From Bugula neritina (Eukaryota; Bryozoa; Gymnolaemata; Cheilostomatida; Bugulidae): a DNA stretch of 64,000 nucleotides. Of this stretch, positions 36,305 to 50,000 are shown piece after piece (the first letter of the stretch is position 1; each line of letters begins with the position of its first letter). The DNA lies in the NCBI GenBank assembly GCA_964035545.1, contig OZ037765.1:10782698-10846697 (forward strand), read 5' to 3'. The translations under genes were made by a program, and so were the position numbers. The notes below the pieces were generated by a model. That model ran no database searches. It had not been told where the DNA came from and was given only the letters and a program-made list of their open reading frames with translations.

Positions 36305-39300
36305 TTAAGCTATGGAGCATTTTTCTTTTCTCTTGCCATCAGCTGTAATTGCTCCACTCATTTGCTTAACGTTCCTCTGATTGCTGCTGTTGATGTCCTT
36401 CATTTCTGTCTTTTGCAGTCTACTGCTATTAGCAGTCTTTTGTGAAGTTAGATGTGCAGACGATAACAGACTTGGCCCTATACTAACTGCCTGTTTTGAT
36501 TCTTCAATCATTCTGGCATTCAAATCAAGGAAGTACCTTTCTGTCAAATATTCAAAAACTACAAAAGAAACAATCATTCTGATAACAAAAAGTAACAATT
36601 ACCAATCAAGAACCTAACGCGCTAACAATGACTTTCTTTGTAAAAGAGTAGCTGCTTAAGCCTACAGTTTTTCTCTTAAAATTATTTTAATTTTAATTGA
36701 AAAATTGTAAATGGTGTAGTGGCTGTGGGAAGTATACCCCCAACCTCTCATGTATTAAATACCTGCAACAGAAGACGTGATATTATATTATATTATAAAA
36801 TTTCCAAGAGACGATAACTCCGTTAGTGATGCCGCAATCCCATGCGGCACCACACTATTCCTTACGGTTGGCACCACCAGAACCCCCATTGGCCAATCAG
36901 GACCAACCCTTCAGATATGAACAGCGCCTTCTGGCGCACAGCCTCAGAGGATAACTGTCATGTAGACTAGGATAATATTGTGTAACTGTTCTATATGTGT
37001 ATTCTTTTGCAATTGCTGATAACTTTACTTGTATAACATAAATATATCTCTTTTGTAAACGCTATCTACTTCGGTTTAAACTCTCTCAAACCTCGTAGAA
37101 AGATATGCAGCAGTAACTCATTTATACAATAATACCCCACTCTAGTAACACACAAAACTACAACAATAGTAAAAAAAATAATAGTTGAATATGAATATTA
37201 TAGTTTCCATACCGTATATAATAAACAAATAAAAACCATGTTGGACAATTTCAATGTTGAAGTTGTGTATGCGGCAGAGTAATGGGAATTGATGTCATAT
37301 TAGGCTAATGTTGACAAATGAAAAAGTATATTGGCAGAAAATACCAGCTAAAACCATCAAAAAATTGTAATTGACTGAAAAAAAACCGATTGTGCTATTG
37401 GGTCTAACTTCTCATTTATTTTACTTAGTTTCATAAAAAAACTATATAAGAGAGCAAATTAAAGATGAGATATTATATACCAGATTGTAGCATAACACGT
37501 ATGGCTAAATATTCCTTATTTACAATTAGAGTAATGCATGTTAGCATTTTTTGTTTTGAATAACTTCAGCTATTCTAACAATAACTTTTGATTATCATAT
37601 GAACAATTGAAATCGTCATATATCAGTAACATTTCATATTTGACGTTACTGCTATTGTAATTTTGTTTGTCAGTTTGATTTCTTTTTGTAATCAAAGTGC
37701 CATACAGCATAATCAACTAGTGCTATTGAATGAAACACGAATGGAGATGAAGAATAGTTGTAAAGTCTCCATTGCTCAAACTCTCACATTGTTAAAATTG
37801 CTCTCATACTTTTGAAGCCTGAATCAACCTCTCATATGTCCAAACAAACTTGAAATACAGCTCATGACGATGATAGAAATAACATCAACCAATCTCAATT
37901 CTCTATAGTCCTAGACTTAATTGTTGATACACTCTTAGAAAATTTTAGTATAAAAACTTGAAGACTAAACTAGGACTTGGTTGTAGCGTAACTTAAAACT
38001 CACTTAGTCTAAAAAATATTTTTCTAGCAATTTGCAATTTTTGTTTAAGCTTTTTTGTGTTATAACAATATTTTAGAGTAACAATATAATACTACAAGCT
38101 TTTAATTTTAGATACCTGTATCAATGTTGAAATTTTCTTTTACTGATGTTTTGTAAAATTTAATGTTCAATTTACTTGCAATACCTTCAACTTCAGTCCT
38201 ACAACAGAAATAAATACAGGTATTACAAGTTAGGATATACCAGTAGCCTACTTTATGAAGAGTCTGACCAAGTTTTATTCATTGCAGGTTTCCTAGAAAT
38301 CTCATTAATATGAAAACTTTATGCTTTATACCTGAAGCACACGTTTTTTGAATTGAAACTATTGAGTTTCCCCACTGGCTCCTCTGTGCAGTATTGGATA
38401 TTACAGCCTATTGTTACAATGTATTGGTAATCAATATATTGCATAATAATGGCCCATCTTTCTTAACACTTGGCAGCACGAATAGTGTAAATTCTTATTT
38501 ATTGGCTACATTATATGTAAAACTGTTTCTACAAGTTGCCTAGCTTTACAAACACTGTGCCAGGAACAGGGATACTGTAACGTGAACTAGCAATATTATA
38601 GTCTTCAATTTACTTATAGATTAGCAAATCTCACTATAACAAGATTGTGTGGATTTTAAATAACCAATGCTTAAGATTTGTTTGCATTTAAAAGCCCTAT
38701 TCATCTCTTAAGAGAGAATGCAAAGTCCTATGCAACCGAAACCTGTCAAAACAAAGCATCAGCAGTTTATGAGCTGCTCACAAAGTATTAAATTCTTGCT
38801 TGTTTTCAAATAGACAGCACTGTGTTAAATGCTGAGATTTCATTTCTTTCCCACTACAATTATTAGCTTTTCATTCATCTCATGTTATTAAATAAACATG
38901 CAGCTATAAGCCCATTTGTCTATATATTGGTACTAGTTAGCACCACTGACAGTAGATTGAGAATGACATACCCTGTAACTTGAGCCTGATCGACTAGATC
39001 TATTTTATTTTGTACTAGCACCATGGGTATTTCACCGACTTCATTTTCCACCTTTCTCTTCCAAATTTCAATGGCCTCAAAAGATTGTCTGTCAGTAGTG
39101 GAGAAGGCCAAAACACATGCCTGTGCACCTAATTGAATACCATGGTAAGATGTGGCAGTTTTAATCCATGATTTGATCTAGCATAAACTCATAATATAAT
39201 AAAACAGCTTAGTAAAGGAATATATAAACTCGAAAATAAACAGTTATGCTGAAAACAGATTTTTATTCGATAATATTACATGATTTCATGTACAACTCTT

Positions 39301-40138
39301 TGACATTAATATGACTAGTTTTTGCACATTTATTGTATTCAAAATAAACCAGTTTTACCCTATTTTATTGGCAGTGATTATTTCATAATGACTGGAATAG
39401 CTCAACAAGCAGGCAAGTTGAATAATTGTATACCTCTATAATATGTTTTTGTAATTGCATCAAATTCTTCCTGCCCTGCTGTATCCCACAGCATCAGTCG
39501 TATTTCTTCCCCATCGAACCTTATTAACAGACATCATCAGTAAGTGGCAGCAATAAGACTTGTAGTAATCAATTATTTATAATGTGAAACATTCCAATGT
39601 GAGAACCCATTAACAATGTCTTTGCACACAACCTGGTGTCAACTGTGAATATTAGGGCTTGCGCAAACATTGGTGCAAGAACAATGTTGACACAATACAA
39701 AGCTATTTCTACAACAGCTATTTGTACATTTTCTATATTATGTAGAATTCTAATAGATCACCTATAAGCAAAACACCTAATTATCTTATAAAACTTGAAT
39801 GCTTCAATACAGGTTATGCCAATAACTGTGCCAAGCTAATGTAATACATGTTCATGTTAAGTATTGCTGCTGAAGGCAAATCATTTTATAATATGAATAT
39901 TTTGCTATTTACAAAAAATTTAACAATTTTTTACACAACCTTTAGACTAAATGTCTAGCAGCAAATATGGAAATTTTGAAACTTACTCCATTTCACGTTC
40001 CAGAAAGTCAACACCTATCGTCTTCTTATAATCCTTAGTGAATATACCTTTGCAATACCTTTGTATCATTGAGGATTTACCTACCGCCCCATTACCAACT
40101 ATCACAACTTTTATAGCTATTTCAAAATCTTCAGACAT
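36305..40138 (-). CDS. RAB23: RAB23 small GTPase (5 exons, complete)
   Basis: Exons in transcript order: 39987-40138 (ATG at 40138), 39434-39519, 38972-39128, 38116-38198, 36305-36558 (TAA). Phases join; 243 aa (human 237). All GTPase motifs are present: G1 GNGAVGKS (residues 15-22), switch [10 protein letters not shown]3 [10 protein letters not shown]4 NKID, G5 TSVK. The diagnostic RAB23 stretches [30 protein letters not shown] and the CaaX-like end CSIA (human CSIP) are conserved, so the protein is expected to be prenylated. The tail from about residue 185 is Ser/Lys-rich and diverged. Human RAB23 traffics cargo to the cilium and negatively regulates Hedgehog signalling; the same role here is inferred. 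The start lies 887 bp downstream of the DNAJC13 stop on the same strand. Confidence 0.95.
36710..37130. mobile_element. GC-richer island, possible solo LTR or other old element
   Basis: Inside the last RAB23 intron the base composition changes abruptly: GCCGCAATCCCATGCGGC (a hairpin), GGCACCACCAGAACCCCC and CTTCTGGCGCACAGCCTC stand out from flanking AT-rich DNA. The right part (AACATAAATATATC, then CTCTCTCAAACCTCG) resembles the R/U5 end of an LTR in the plus orientation. I cannot find matching termini or a target duplication, so the class and the edges are uncertain. Confidence 0.3.
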
Positions 40139-41024
40139 TTCTCAACTCAATTGAGTAAAAACATGCAGTTTTATTATTGGTCAACTCTTACTGCTGAAAC
40201 TTTACGATCACATCCATTATTTTTGATATCTTTAAGTTTTGAAATAAATATTCACAAGTAGCATTACCACCTACATTCTTTAGCGCTTCAACTTTCAAGT
40301 CAATTTATTGTCAGATAAACTAGAGTGCCTAATGAGTGTTTGCCATGCAACTATTCTAGTTGTACTGGACATAATGCTAGATAACAACAGCGTTATTTGC
40401 ATACACCTGTCAATATTATATGCAACAATAGGGAATGCATTATATTATTGAGGTTACAGGTTACATTGATAGAAAAGACAACTCTAGTACAACTAGAACT
40501 TCACGCTCATTGAACTATAACTTATAGTTTCAGTTCAGTGTTCACGCTTGATAAATATTCTAATGACTTGAGGCATGTATTGTATTAGTAAATATAATAA
40601 TTGTATTAAATAACAATAATGGCTTAAAAAGTATTCTTATTTAAAATCAAAAGTAGTTTTTTGTTAATTCAAAAACTAAGTTATGGCTAGTAGCGATTGC
40701 TTTAGCACAGTACAGTTAGTCAATAATTAATAATTTATGTTAAAATAATTTCTGTATTCCAACTTTCCATCATACAAAATTAATGAAAATATCAAATCAG
40801 TTGATATGCTAGAAATTATCAACCAGTATCAGTTTCATTTCACCAGTAAACATGTATTGTGTAGTCAAAAGTGATTGCCTGCCCAGACACAAATGACATC
40901 AACTTGGAACAGTGCAAACACCAGTGTAAATGCAGCACTCCTAGTGTTGAGTGCTATGCTGTCTAAAAGCAGTGGTTTAGCACCTAGGCATTAATTGCAG
41001 CCTATTATAGATATTATGGAGTTA
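40139..41024. other. RAB23 promoter / DNAJC13 3' UTR spacer
   Basis: This 886-bp gap between two co-directional genes has no coding potential that I recognise. TTTATT (AATAAA on the minus strand) at 40304-40309 is a candidate DNAJC13 poly(A) signal, though that would leave only about 165 bp before the RAB23 ATG. Confidence 0.45.
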
Positions 41025-44000
41025 TCAGTCCATCAGATTGTCGGAGTGAGTGTCTGTTAACACAGGTGGAGGGGCATTTGGCATAACATTGGCACTTCCA
41101 GAGGTGAGGTATCCAGCCACATTCGGAGCTGTAAGCATACAGAGTTGCATGTTATGTAGTCTACAGTTGAAAGATTTGTGTAATTCTTGCTGAAAATCTT
41201 AAAAACAGAACCTTATTGTTGTTGTAAAAACCCAACCTTAGTTGCCATTACTTATATATTAAAATATATCTTCGCTAACAATTTTTTAATGAAATTCTAT
41301 TTGAAAACAGCTCATAGAAAGTGCCTTATTAAGAGTGACAACACAAACTTGTAGATTTTTTGTTGATATACGAAAAGTTTGAGACGATGTTTCTCCTAGT
41401 CATTCATGCATCAAACAACTGTGACAGTTATAGACTGATATAGGAAGTCACATAAAAACCAACTTAAATAATCACTAAATGGAAATAATTAAACTATATT
41501 GAGTAACTACACTAGCAAGTTTATATTGTATTTGAGAGAATAACTCTTAGCATATAATAGGCATATTGCCAATTAATTGTGGGAGTCTTTTTTGGCATTT
41601 CCCACCAGATGTTACTGTAAATTGTACTTGAATTGAGCCATTTGAACAATTTCACTCTTGAAGAACACGAGGTTAGCCTCTCATATCGTCTTCACGGCCA
41701 GTTCCTGGCAACTAAAGGCCAATGCAGCTGACATCTTGTTACTAACTAATTATTGGCCTTTGGTTTGAACCAGTTTAGAACTGCAACCCCTTTCATGGTT
41801 TGAACAATTCTCTATTTGGTTACTTGACCTTTTCGAATGCACAATTTAGATGCAAATTTTTTAATTGTAAGTTTTATCAGACAAGAAACTGAAATCCTTA
41901 CCTCCAGTCAGATAACCAGCTATGGGCGCTGAGGAGATAAACAAATCATGCTTTTGATCCTTATACTCTTTCCATACAGTTGACTTCTCCAAAATCTCAT
42001 TGACTTTCTCGGCATATTCCAAACTATGAGTCATAGCCTTTATTGCTTTTACTATCTGTGCTTTAACAGCGGCTTGGTTCTCAACCCCTTCCAACCGTCC
42101 TAGATACACAGAACCACAGCTAGCAACACAAGATCATTAAATACTATAGAGTAAAGTAGAGCTGGTGCATCAGATACTCACCTTCTAGCAAAGAGAGTAA
42201 ATATGATATTAGGTCATGTTTGAGGGCTTGAGAAACGAGTGCCTCCTCCCCCTTAGAGAATAGATTGTTCATTGTCTCACAGGCTATACCGGCCGTGTCT
42301 GGCCTGGCCTTCATACCAGCCATGATTGGTCCAATACTTTCCTGGGCAGCTAGACTTCTCACACACGTCTATTGAAACAACAAGAGAGTACAGAGTACTT
42401 CAGCGTCATACAATGAAGATTCACTTTTCAAACATACCAACCATATTATGCTAGACTATATAAAAAAAACAAGGCATAAAATAAAATCTCTACGATTTTG
42501 TTGTAATTCATGACAGACTGATTTTAATGTGGTATCTTTTAACACATAAATTATTCACGTAAAAGTGAAAGGTTACAAAGCAAAATATACTTTTAAAAAG
42601 CCCTGTCGTACCTGGGAGTTAGACAGCTGGTGCATGATCTGTATAGCATGCTTAGGAAACGCATCGTTGCGTGCCGTCATAGCCTGAAGTATTCTAGGCA
42701 GGTGACCAAGCTGTGGAACTGAGTCTAACATGACAGGCTGAGACTTGAATAGAAATACTAATGCAGTGGTCACCATCTCCAGTTGCTCCCCCTATCATCA
42801 AGACAGTAGTTGTGAAGTTGCATTATTATAATGTATTTGATTTAAAAAACTTTTTACGATTTCATAATGACTATGGATGAGGAAGACATAGCTTATGTGG
42901 GTATTGAACTCTTACTAAAGACAAGTTGTTGTCTTTATCTGCTCAGCTCAAATAAGAAACTCAAATATTCTAACACCCAATCTAAATAGATATCCTAGAA
43001 ATCTTAACTTGACGATCACTACGTTCCCAGGCTTTGAATGGATGCATACGGAATGCTCGTACAAATGAATTTTGGGTTGCGTTAACCTTTGACATTGTCC
43101 CCATGCATCTAATGAAAAATCCATTCGCATAATGTGAAGTATGGGAACGTAGTAACTAACACAGCTTCACACTAATATAAGCCTATAATGACCTTGACAT
43201 TGAACTGATATTTGAATGAAGCTGTGAGAGAACAGTCTTTGGGAACAAGAAAATGCCAGCCATCAGGCTAGTGCAATACAGCATTCTTGTCATTCAGACA
43301 CAGCAATGTAAAACATGAGAGGGAAATGCTGCATCGTGATTGGCTGAATGCTAAACTAGTCTCAGTAAACTATATTATAAAGCATGTAGATGTTTTTTAC
43401 AATTGATAAGTTGGGGAATATGGAATAAGTAAAAAACATTATCCACTTGGTAATACACAGGTATCAAAAATTTTAATGTATCGTTACAGAGTTAGACATG
43501 AATTTAAACTGCAGAGTCATAACATCCCGCCAAATAGAATTCAACCAGCATGACGTATGCAATAAATCACCTCATCATCCTATGCAATACAACTGACAGT
43601 CATTTATGAGAACTGAAACTTACATTGGGAGAATTAGTAGAAGTCATGGCGCACCATTTCTCTAACAACTCAGTAAGGAATTCCTTAGGTTTGCGTAGTA
43701 CCCAGCCGGGGTTGGCTATAAACAGTCGGAGGAAAACGCCGCCAACCACAATCTCTCCTGCTGCCTCAGCAAACACCACAGCAAAGTCTTCAGGCAGACT
43801 AAACCGGTGGTTGGGGTTAACTTTCTGCTCAGCATGAAACCTGAGAAGTAAATACTATTCTTTAAAAGTCAAATTTCCGAAATTCTTAGATTTCAAGTTT
43901 CAAAAATTGATTGAGAAGTTTTTTTCCAGTAATGACACAAATGAGATCTGCTCAAACAAATTTTCAAGTTAGTAAAAAACACATTTAAAGGAAGAGAAAA

Positions 44001-47000
44001 TTATTTTATGTAAAAGTTTTGTTTTTAATACGTTTTTGTAACTACGTTATGAACTATACATGGATAATTGTTACTTGTTACCCCTAATGGTACATGTTTA
44101 GGTGAAAAAAATTCAGGGTCATTGAAAATGTTAATCTCACTAAATATTTGTAATTTTATACTTGCCTATCAAAAGCAGTTGAAAAAAAATTAGAAGAAAC
44201 AGCAACAACGAAAAAAACTGACACTGAATTCTTATACAAGAGTTGAGTTCATCAAGAATATTTAGGCACAGCATTACATCTGTTGTAACTTACTGTTTAA
44301 CCATCTTGCGTATAGTGGAAGACACCTTTTCTCTGGCGTCATCATTCCATATTAATTCAGGATTTTCATGAGAGCCTGGATACACACAAACAATAGCAAC
44401 ATATTTATACATTGCTGAAACAGCAAAATTAACATTAATAAATCAATTCACGTATGAAAATTCAAGAACAGCAATAGTTGTTATAAAAATGGCGTGCCAT
44501 GACTTCAATTAATTCCTCCAAAGTAGGTTTGAGTTCCCACCAACGACTGCCAGTCGCGCTATATAGGAAGATGATGAGCTTAGCCCTAAATACCTTCAAA
44601 CATGTGTACAGCAGCCTCGGGGGATTCCCTCATGGCATCCATGAAGATGACGGGCAAAAACTTGCTGAGGACTATCCTACACCGGGGTCCCACCAGCTTG
44701 TCATTCAGCATCTTGGCAAACAGTTCCGCAGATTTTTCTCTCACCGTCGGGTTTGTATTGTTACAGAAGAGGTCAAGAAGATAAAGCACACCGCCTACAA
44801 CAACCAATCAGCAGCTACAGCTCATACAACAACCAATCAGCAACTACAGCTCATACAACAACACTTATATAAACAGATTCCATTCATGAATGACAACTTC
44901 CTGAACCATGAATATGGCCTGGAGACTCACCTTTAAACATGAGTTCCTTGACTATTTTAGTATTTGATATGAGGGCGTACAGCGTCTCTAGCACCAGAAT
45001 TGTAGATTTGGGAAGCTTTGGGATGACTAATAGTAGACTAGATAGTACTTCGCTGGCAGCGATATCATTAACACACTCCTGATTGGTGGTTACTATAGCA
45101 ATGACATGCAGCGCAGCCTCTTGCACTTCAACTGACAATTGTATTCTTAGAAGGTAGAACAGCAGCTTGAAGTAACCAATACACTGCATCTCTACACCTG
45201 TAAACATAGTATGTCGGTAAACAAAGCATATTCTGCCCAATGATTATCTCGAAGTTCAAAATTAAAGTCAAACAAGACTTGTTAGCAATTAGCTGTGCGA
45301 ACTAAAGACTAGAGGCACGCTGAAATGAGTTAGAGATAGGAAAGCATTGTAGACATTTATCTGAAACATTTCAGCTCAATGTTTTCTCTACCTAAACTTT
45401 TTCAGAACCATACAGCTGTTGAGCAAACCTCATTCACATGTCTGTGGTGGACTTTTGAGCAGACGATACAAAATAACGGCGAGTGACGGCAGACTTAGCA
45501 TAACAAAAATTTCTGTCACCAACATAAATAATATAAGTGGTAAACAGTGAGTTAGCCTTATATTAACTGCGCATCTGGCAAGCTAGAGTGTTCTAGATAC
45601 TACACAGACATGTCTAATGAGAGATATTACAACTATTCAACAGACAGAGTATGCCTAGTGGTGGCTACAGCAGAGACAAGAGGGCAATTCTTACTTACCA
45701 CAAGATGCAGAACCTTAGAGCACAAAATAACGTGTTAGTTTGATTTAACCTGTACTCAATGACAGTGATGATAATCAAATAGGATAGAAAGCTAACATTA
45801 GTATAGTCTAAACAAAAAGCTAACAGTTGAATATGTGAAACTAAACAGTTCAAGAGCCAACATGTCAGTCTAGAAACATACCACAGCAGCCATAACGATG
45901 ATCTGACGGAAACGGATCTAGATACGTACAAATTCCCAATGTAATAAAAGTATAATGCTGTTTTTGTTAGATGTTACACATGTTATATATGTGATTATTA
46001 CTACTCTAGGTAAATAGAGAGATAACAATCAATATATTTTAGTTTACAGTTTACAATCTACTACGTCAAGCATTACAAAGAACAAGGTAGTGTGTAGTAG
46101 GTGAGACAAGGAGTAAAGTAGATGACGTAGCTATACCAGGGTTGTTCTTGATGACATTATGTAAAGCAGTCAGCGCCATCTGTACTTTCTGCAGCTTGAG
46201 TTGAGCCTCAGAAGTTGAAGCTGCCTGAGGGTTGGCAGCATGGAGTTGTAGTAAGGAGTGGAGATACTGAGCTTGTCCATTCAGATACTCCAGAAGGTCT
46301 ATGGTGAACCCCTTAGGGTGCTGCAGATTAATATTGACTACACTTACATTTGTTATACAAACTATGCTTTCAACTACATTTATACCTTCACAATTTTCAG
46401 TCAAAAAATCCATTTGCCGAGTGGAAAATTTCACCGAGTTGCCTTGTATTTTATAAGTCGCTCATCAAAATTATAGCTTTGTGATGTTGTTGGTTGGTTA
46501 CAGAATAATAATTGAAGGGGGTAACAAATCCTTGTAGATTGGTATCTAATTATCACTTTTTCAATTAGATCTTTCACATCAAGATATGATTTCAATGAGT
46601 TTCAGTAAAGCCATAAGACGACGAGTAAAATTAACCGAAATTTAGTACTTTTTCAGTGAAGGTATAAACGAACTTTCAGACAAAAACATGCCTAAAAGGA
46701 AAACAACAAAACAGCAGGTATTAAAATTTTCAAGATCAAAAGTACTACCTTGACCTGTGTAAATTTACCCTGTGAATCCGATAAGCATGGCAAGTATGAA
46801 GTACTGAATTGTCAAATAAAGTTGACAATACTCAACTAGATCACTTGCTTATCAGCATGTTATATTTATATTACTGATTTGATTTAATTTCAGAATGTTC
46901 AGTCCATTACAATTTATTTAAATCATGATCACATATAAATTCTACCAAATATCTTGAAATAAACCACTGAACCTATCTCACCTCTATGGGAAAAGTGGGC

Positions 47001-50000
47001 TGCTCATTATAGATGCGAACATATATCTCTCCAACCACCAGCTCTTTAGCATGGATTGTTGACACAAAACTAGCACCAAAGTCTTGATCACACTCTCCCT
47101 AAATTCAGCGCAGAAAAAATACACTGGTTAAGATAAAAACAGATTAATTTTTACTGAGTAAAAAGTAAGCAATTATTTTAGTCTTTTAAAAAGCTTTTTT
47201 GTGACTTTATAAAATCTTTGAGAAATGACTTCACAAGTCAAGCATGTTGTTGAGAACAAGAGCCATCACTTAAATTAAAGAGAAGACAACCCTAAAACGG
47301 TTTGTTGAACAAATTACAAAGAAAGGTTTGAAATGGCCAGATGGGTGTAAAAGATGACAGACGGAAATGAGTCAAAGTACACAAACTGTACTGTAATACT
47401 CTACATACCGTCTTCATAACTTTAGTCTGTTGATCAGTTAGATACTCGGTAAGTTCCATTCTCGTGGCATTATCCCAAATCAGATATGGATTTTCTGTGT
47501 TGCTATTCAATATCTTTAGTAGCTGCACATACATAAAACATAAACTTGGATTTTCAATCAATAAGAAAACAAGTAGCAATAACGAGTAAAATATGACACC
47601 AAGCCTTAAGACAATAGAAAGCAAATCTTTCATAAAAATTGATCGAGAAATTTAAACTGGCCTTATAAACTAGTATCTCATATTTAATCTTATACCTTTC
47701 ATTTTTTTCAGGAGCAAGTAAAAAACAAATAATTGTAGTTGAGAAAGAAACTGGACTCTAACCTCAGTAGGGTCAGGGTTGGAGAGTTTCCTGGCAAGAT
47801 AGGGGGTGAGGAGAGCGGAGAGAGAAGCTTTGACAGCGGGGTTCTCTGGGCAACCCTCGTTGTATCCTCCCATTCCAGCGCAAGCACTCACTGCTCTGTG
47901 TGCCAGCAAGTTAGACACGTGTTGCTGATTGCTAGACTACAATTATACAAAGTCTGTAGCATAAAGTATATGTAAGGTGACAGGCTACAACGTGGTTAAT
48001 TTGTTTATTTATTCATCCCAAGTATTCTAATAAATTTGTCCAATCATAATTATTCAACAGTTTTTTTCCAATAAAAATCAAATACTTCAGCTATTAAGTG
48101 TAATTCAAATACTATTATAGATGATTTAAAGTTTATTTTTTATTGAAAATAGTTGACTTATTTCAAAATAAACCAAACCTATAAATCTTTTCTTTTCATT
48201 TACACTCACCAATTTCTATTCATTATATATAATATTTTAAATAGACCTGTGATCCAGCACTTGCAAGTCACCTCGAATTGATTCAAGTAAACTCAAGTCA
48301 TTCAATTTAATTGACTTGAATTCGACAGATAAAATATAAATTTGAACTATGCCTTGACTTGACTTCAACCCAATCGTTATTTAGATTCCAATACATATTT
48401 CTATCAGCGTACACAATACTACACTTTCATAAAAACATCTAAGTTATCACAATTCCTTTATAAGTGACTATTAAATAGTTATTTCTATGTCTACAGGGGA
48501 GTTATTTGAAGATATTCAATATTGAAATAATAAGTGAAGAAGCTAACTAGTTTAGGCTGCTTATCTAACAGTACAGGAAATAGACCACACCTCTTCAGTA
48601 GAGACACCACCTTCCTGTAGAGTGTAATCATAGTTGAAGAAGAATAGGAGGAGGTGCCACAACACCCCTGATTGGTAGAGGGCAGTTTGTAAGCAGTAGT
48701 CTATGCAGAAGGAGCAGATTGCCTTGGTTACTGTGGAGCACAGTCTAGTCAGACGCTGCAAGTATATATTCACATACAATACAAACTATACAATACAATA
48801 CAGGCAATGAAAATATATCATTAATAAACTGCAGGTTGTCTGACAAAAAGAGAATACAACTTCTCACAGTAACCACGTAAAGAACATAGTAAGGGCTGAT
48901 ATATACAATACTTATGACGCTTTACCTGGAAGTAGAGTATTCTGGAAAGCTCTTTGACGATTGGAGGTATTTCCTGTATCATCTCTCGACATTTCTCAAA
49001 CTCGGACGCCACTCTATAACACTCGGCAATGTTCGAACAAACCTAAAATTTGACAATTAATCATTAAACCAACCAACAAACTTGATCTACTTGAAAAATA
49101 AAAGTGCAACAGTTAACACATATTTAGGCGTTAGAAAACCATCACAGTAAAATAAAACTTCAAAACTTACTTATATAAACTTTTTTCAATGCTCTGGTTC
49201 AAATAAGGAATAGTGCATAACGTTTTTTAAACTAGTATATGATTATTCAAACATAAAAAGCATGAATAAGCAATTTAAGATATTGTAGACATCATATTCT
49301 CTAAACCTAATCCTATATATTCATCCATCAAATAAAATCAAATGTTAAAATGATTTCAGGCATTGGCCCAGACTAACAGAAAGCATTAATAAAGGTGCAG
49401 GTATAAGCTATAGAGAACAACATTTACCTGCACAGCAAGTTCACTGGGCTTACTGATGGCGCTGAGAGTAGCAGAGCACCTAGCAAAGGCGCTGTGCAGT
49501 GTCTGCAGTCCATTCTCTCTCCTCAACTCCTCGGCATTCAGAGCTGAGCAATCCATTGTGTGGTAGGAGAGGGCACTGGCAGCCGACAGCAGTGGTGCTG
49601 CCTTAGAAAACAGCTCGTCATCATGTGTCTCCAGCTCTATAGTCTTGATTAGCATGGGATATCCAGCGTATTTGTAAGGCTCTAGCACTGAAATACCAAA
49701 AATATTGTTAACCAGAATGAATAAGTTTACTAGTCAAGTTATGGTCATCTAATCTATTTTAAAACCATCATCAGTTTATTTGTTGTAGCCAATAAAAATC
49801 ACGGACATCATAAAAAAGAGAAAATGGTGATAACAAACTTCAACTTCTATAAAAACTTGGGTGTGTGTTGAGTACAACGCTGACCTTCTCTGTATCGAGT
49901 GAACAGTATACTTTGTGACTTGAGTATCAACACTATATTATTGGCATCAGGGCCGTTTTTCATCGTGTCCCTAGTACACAGGAACTCGTATGCTTTGTTA

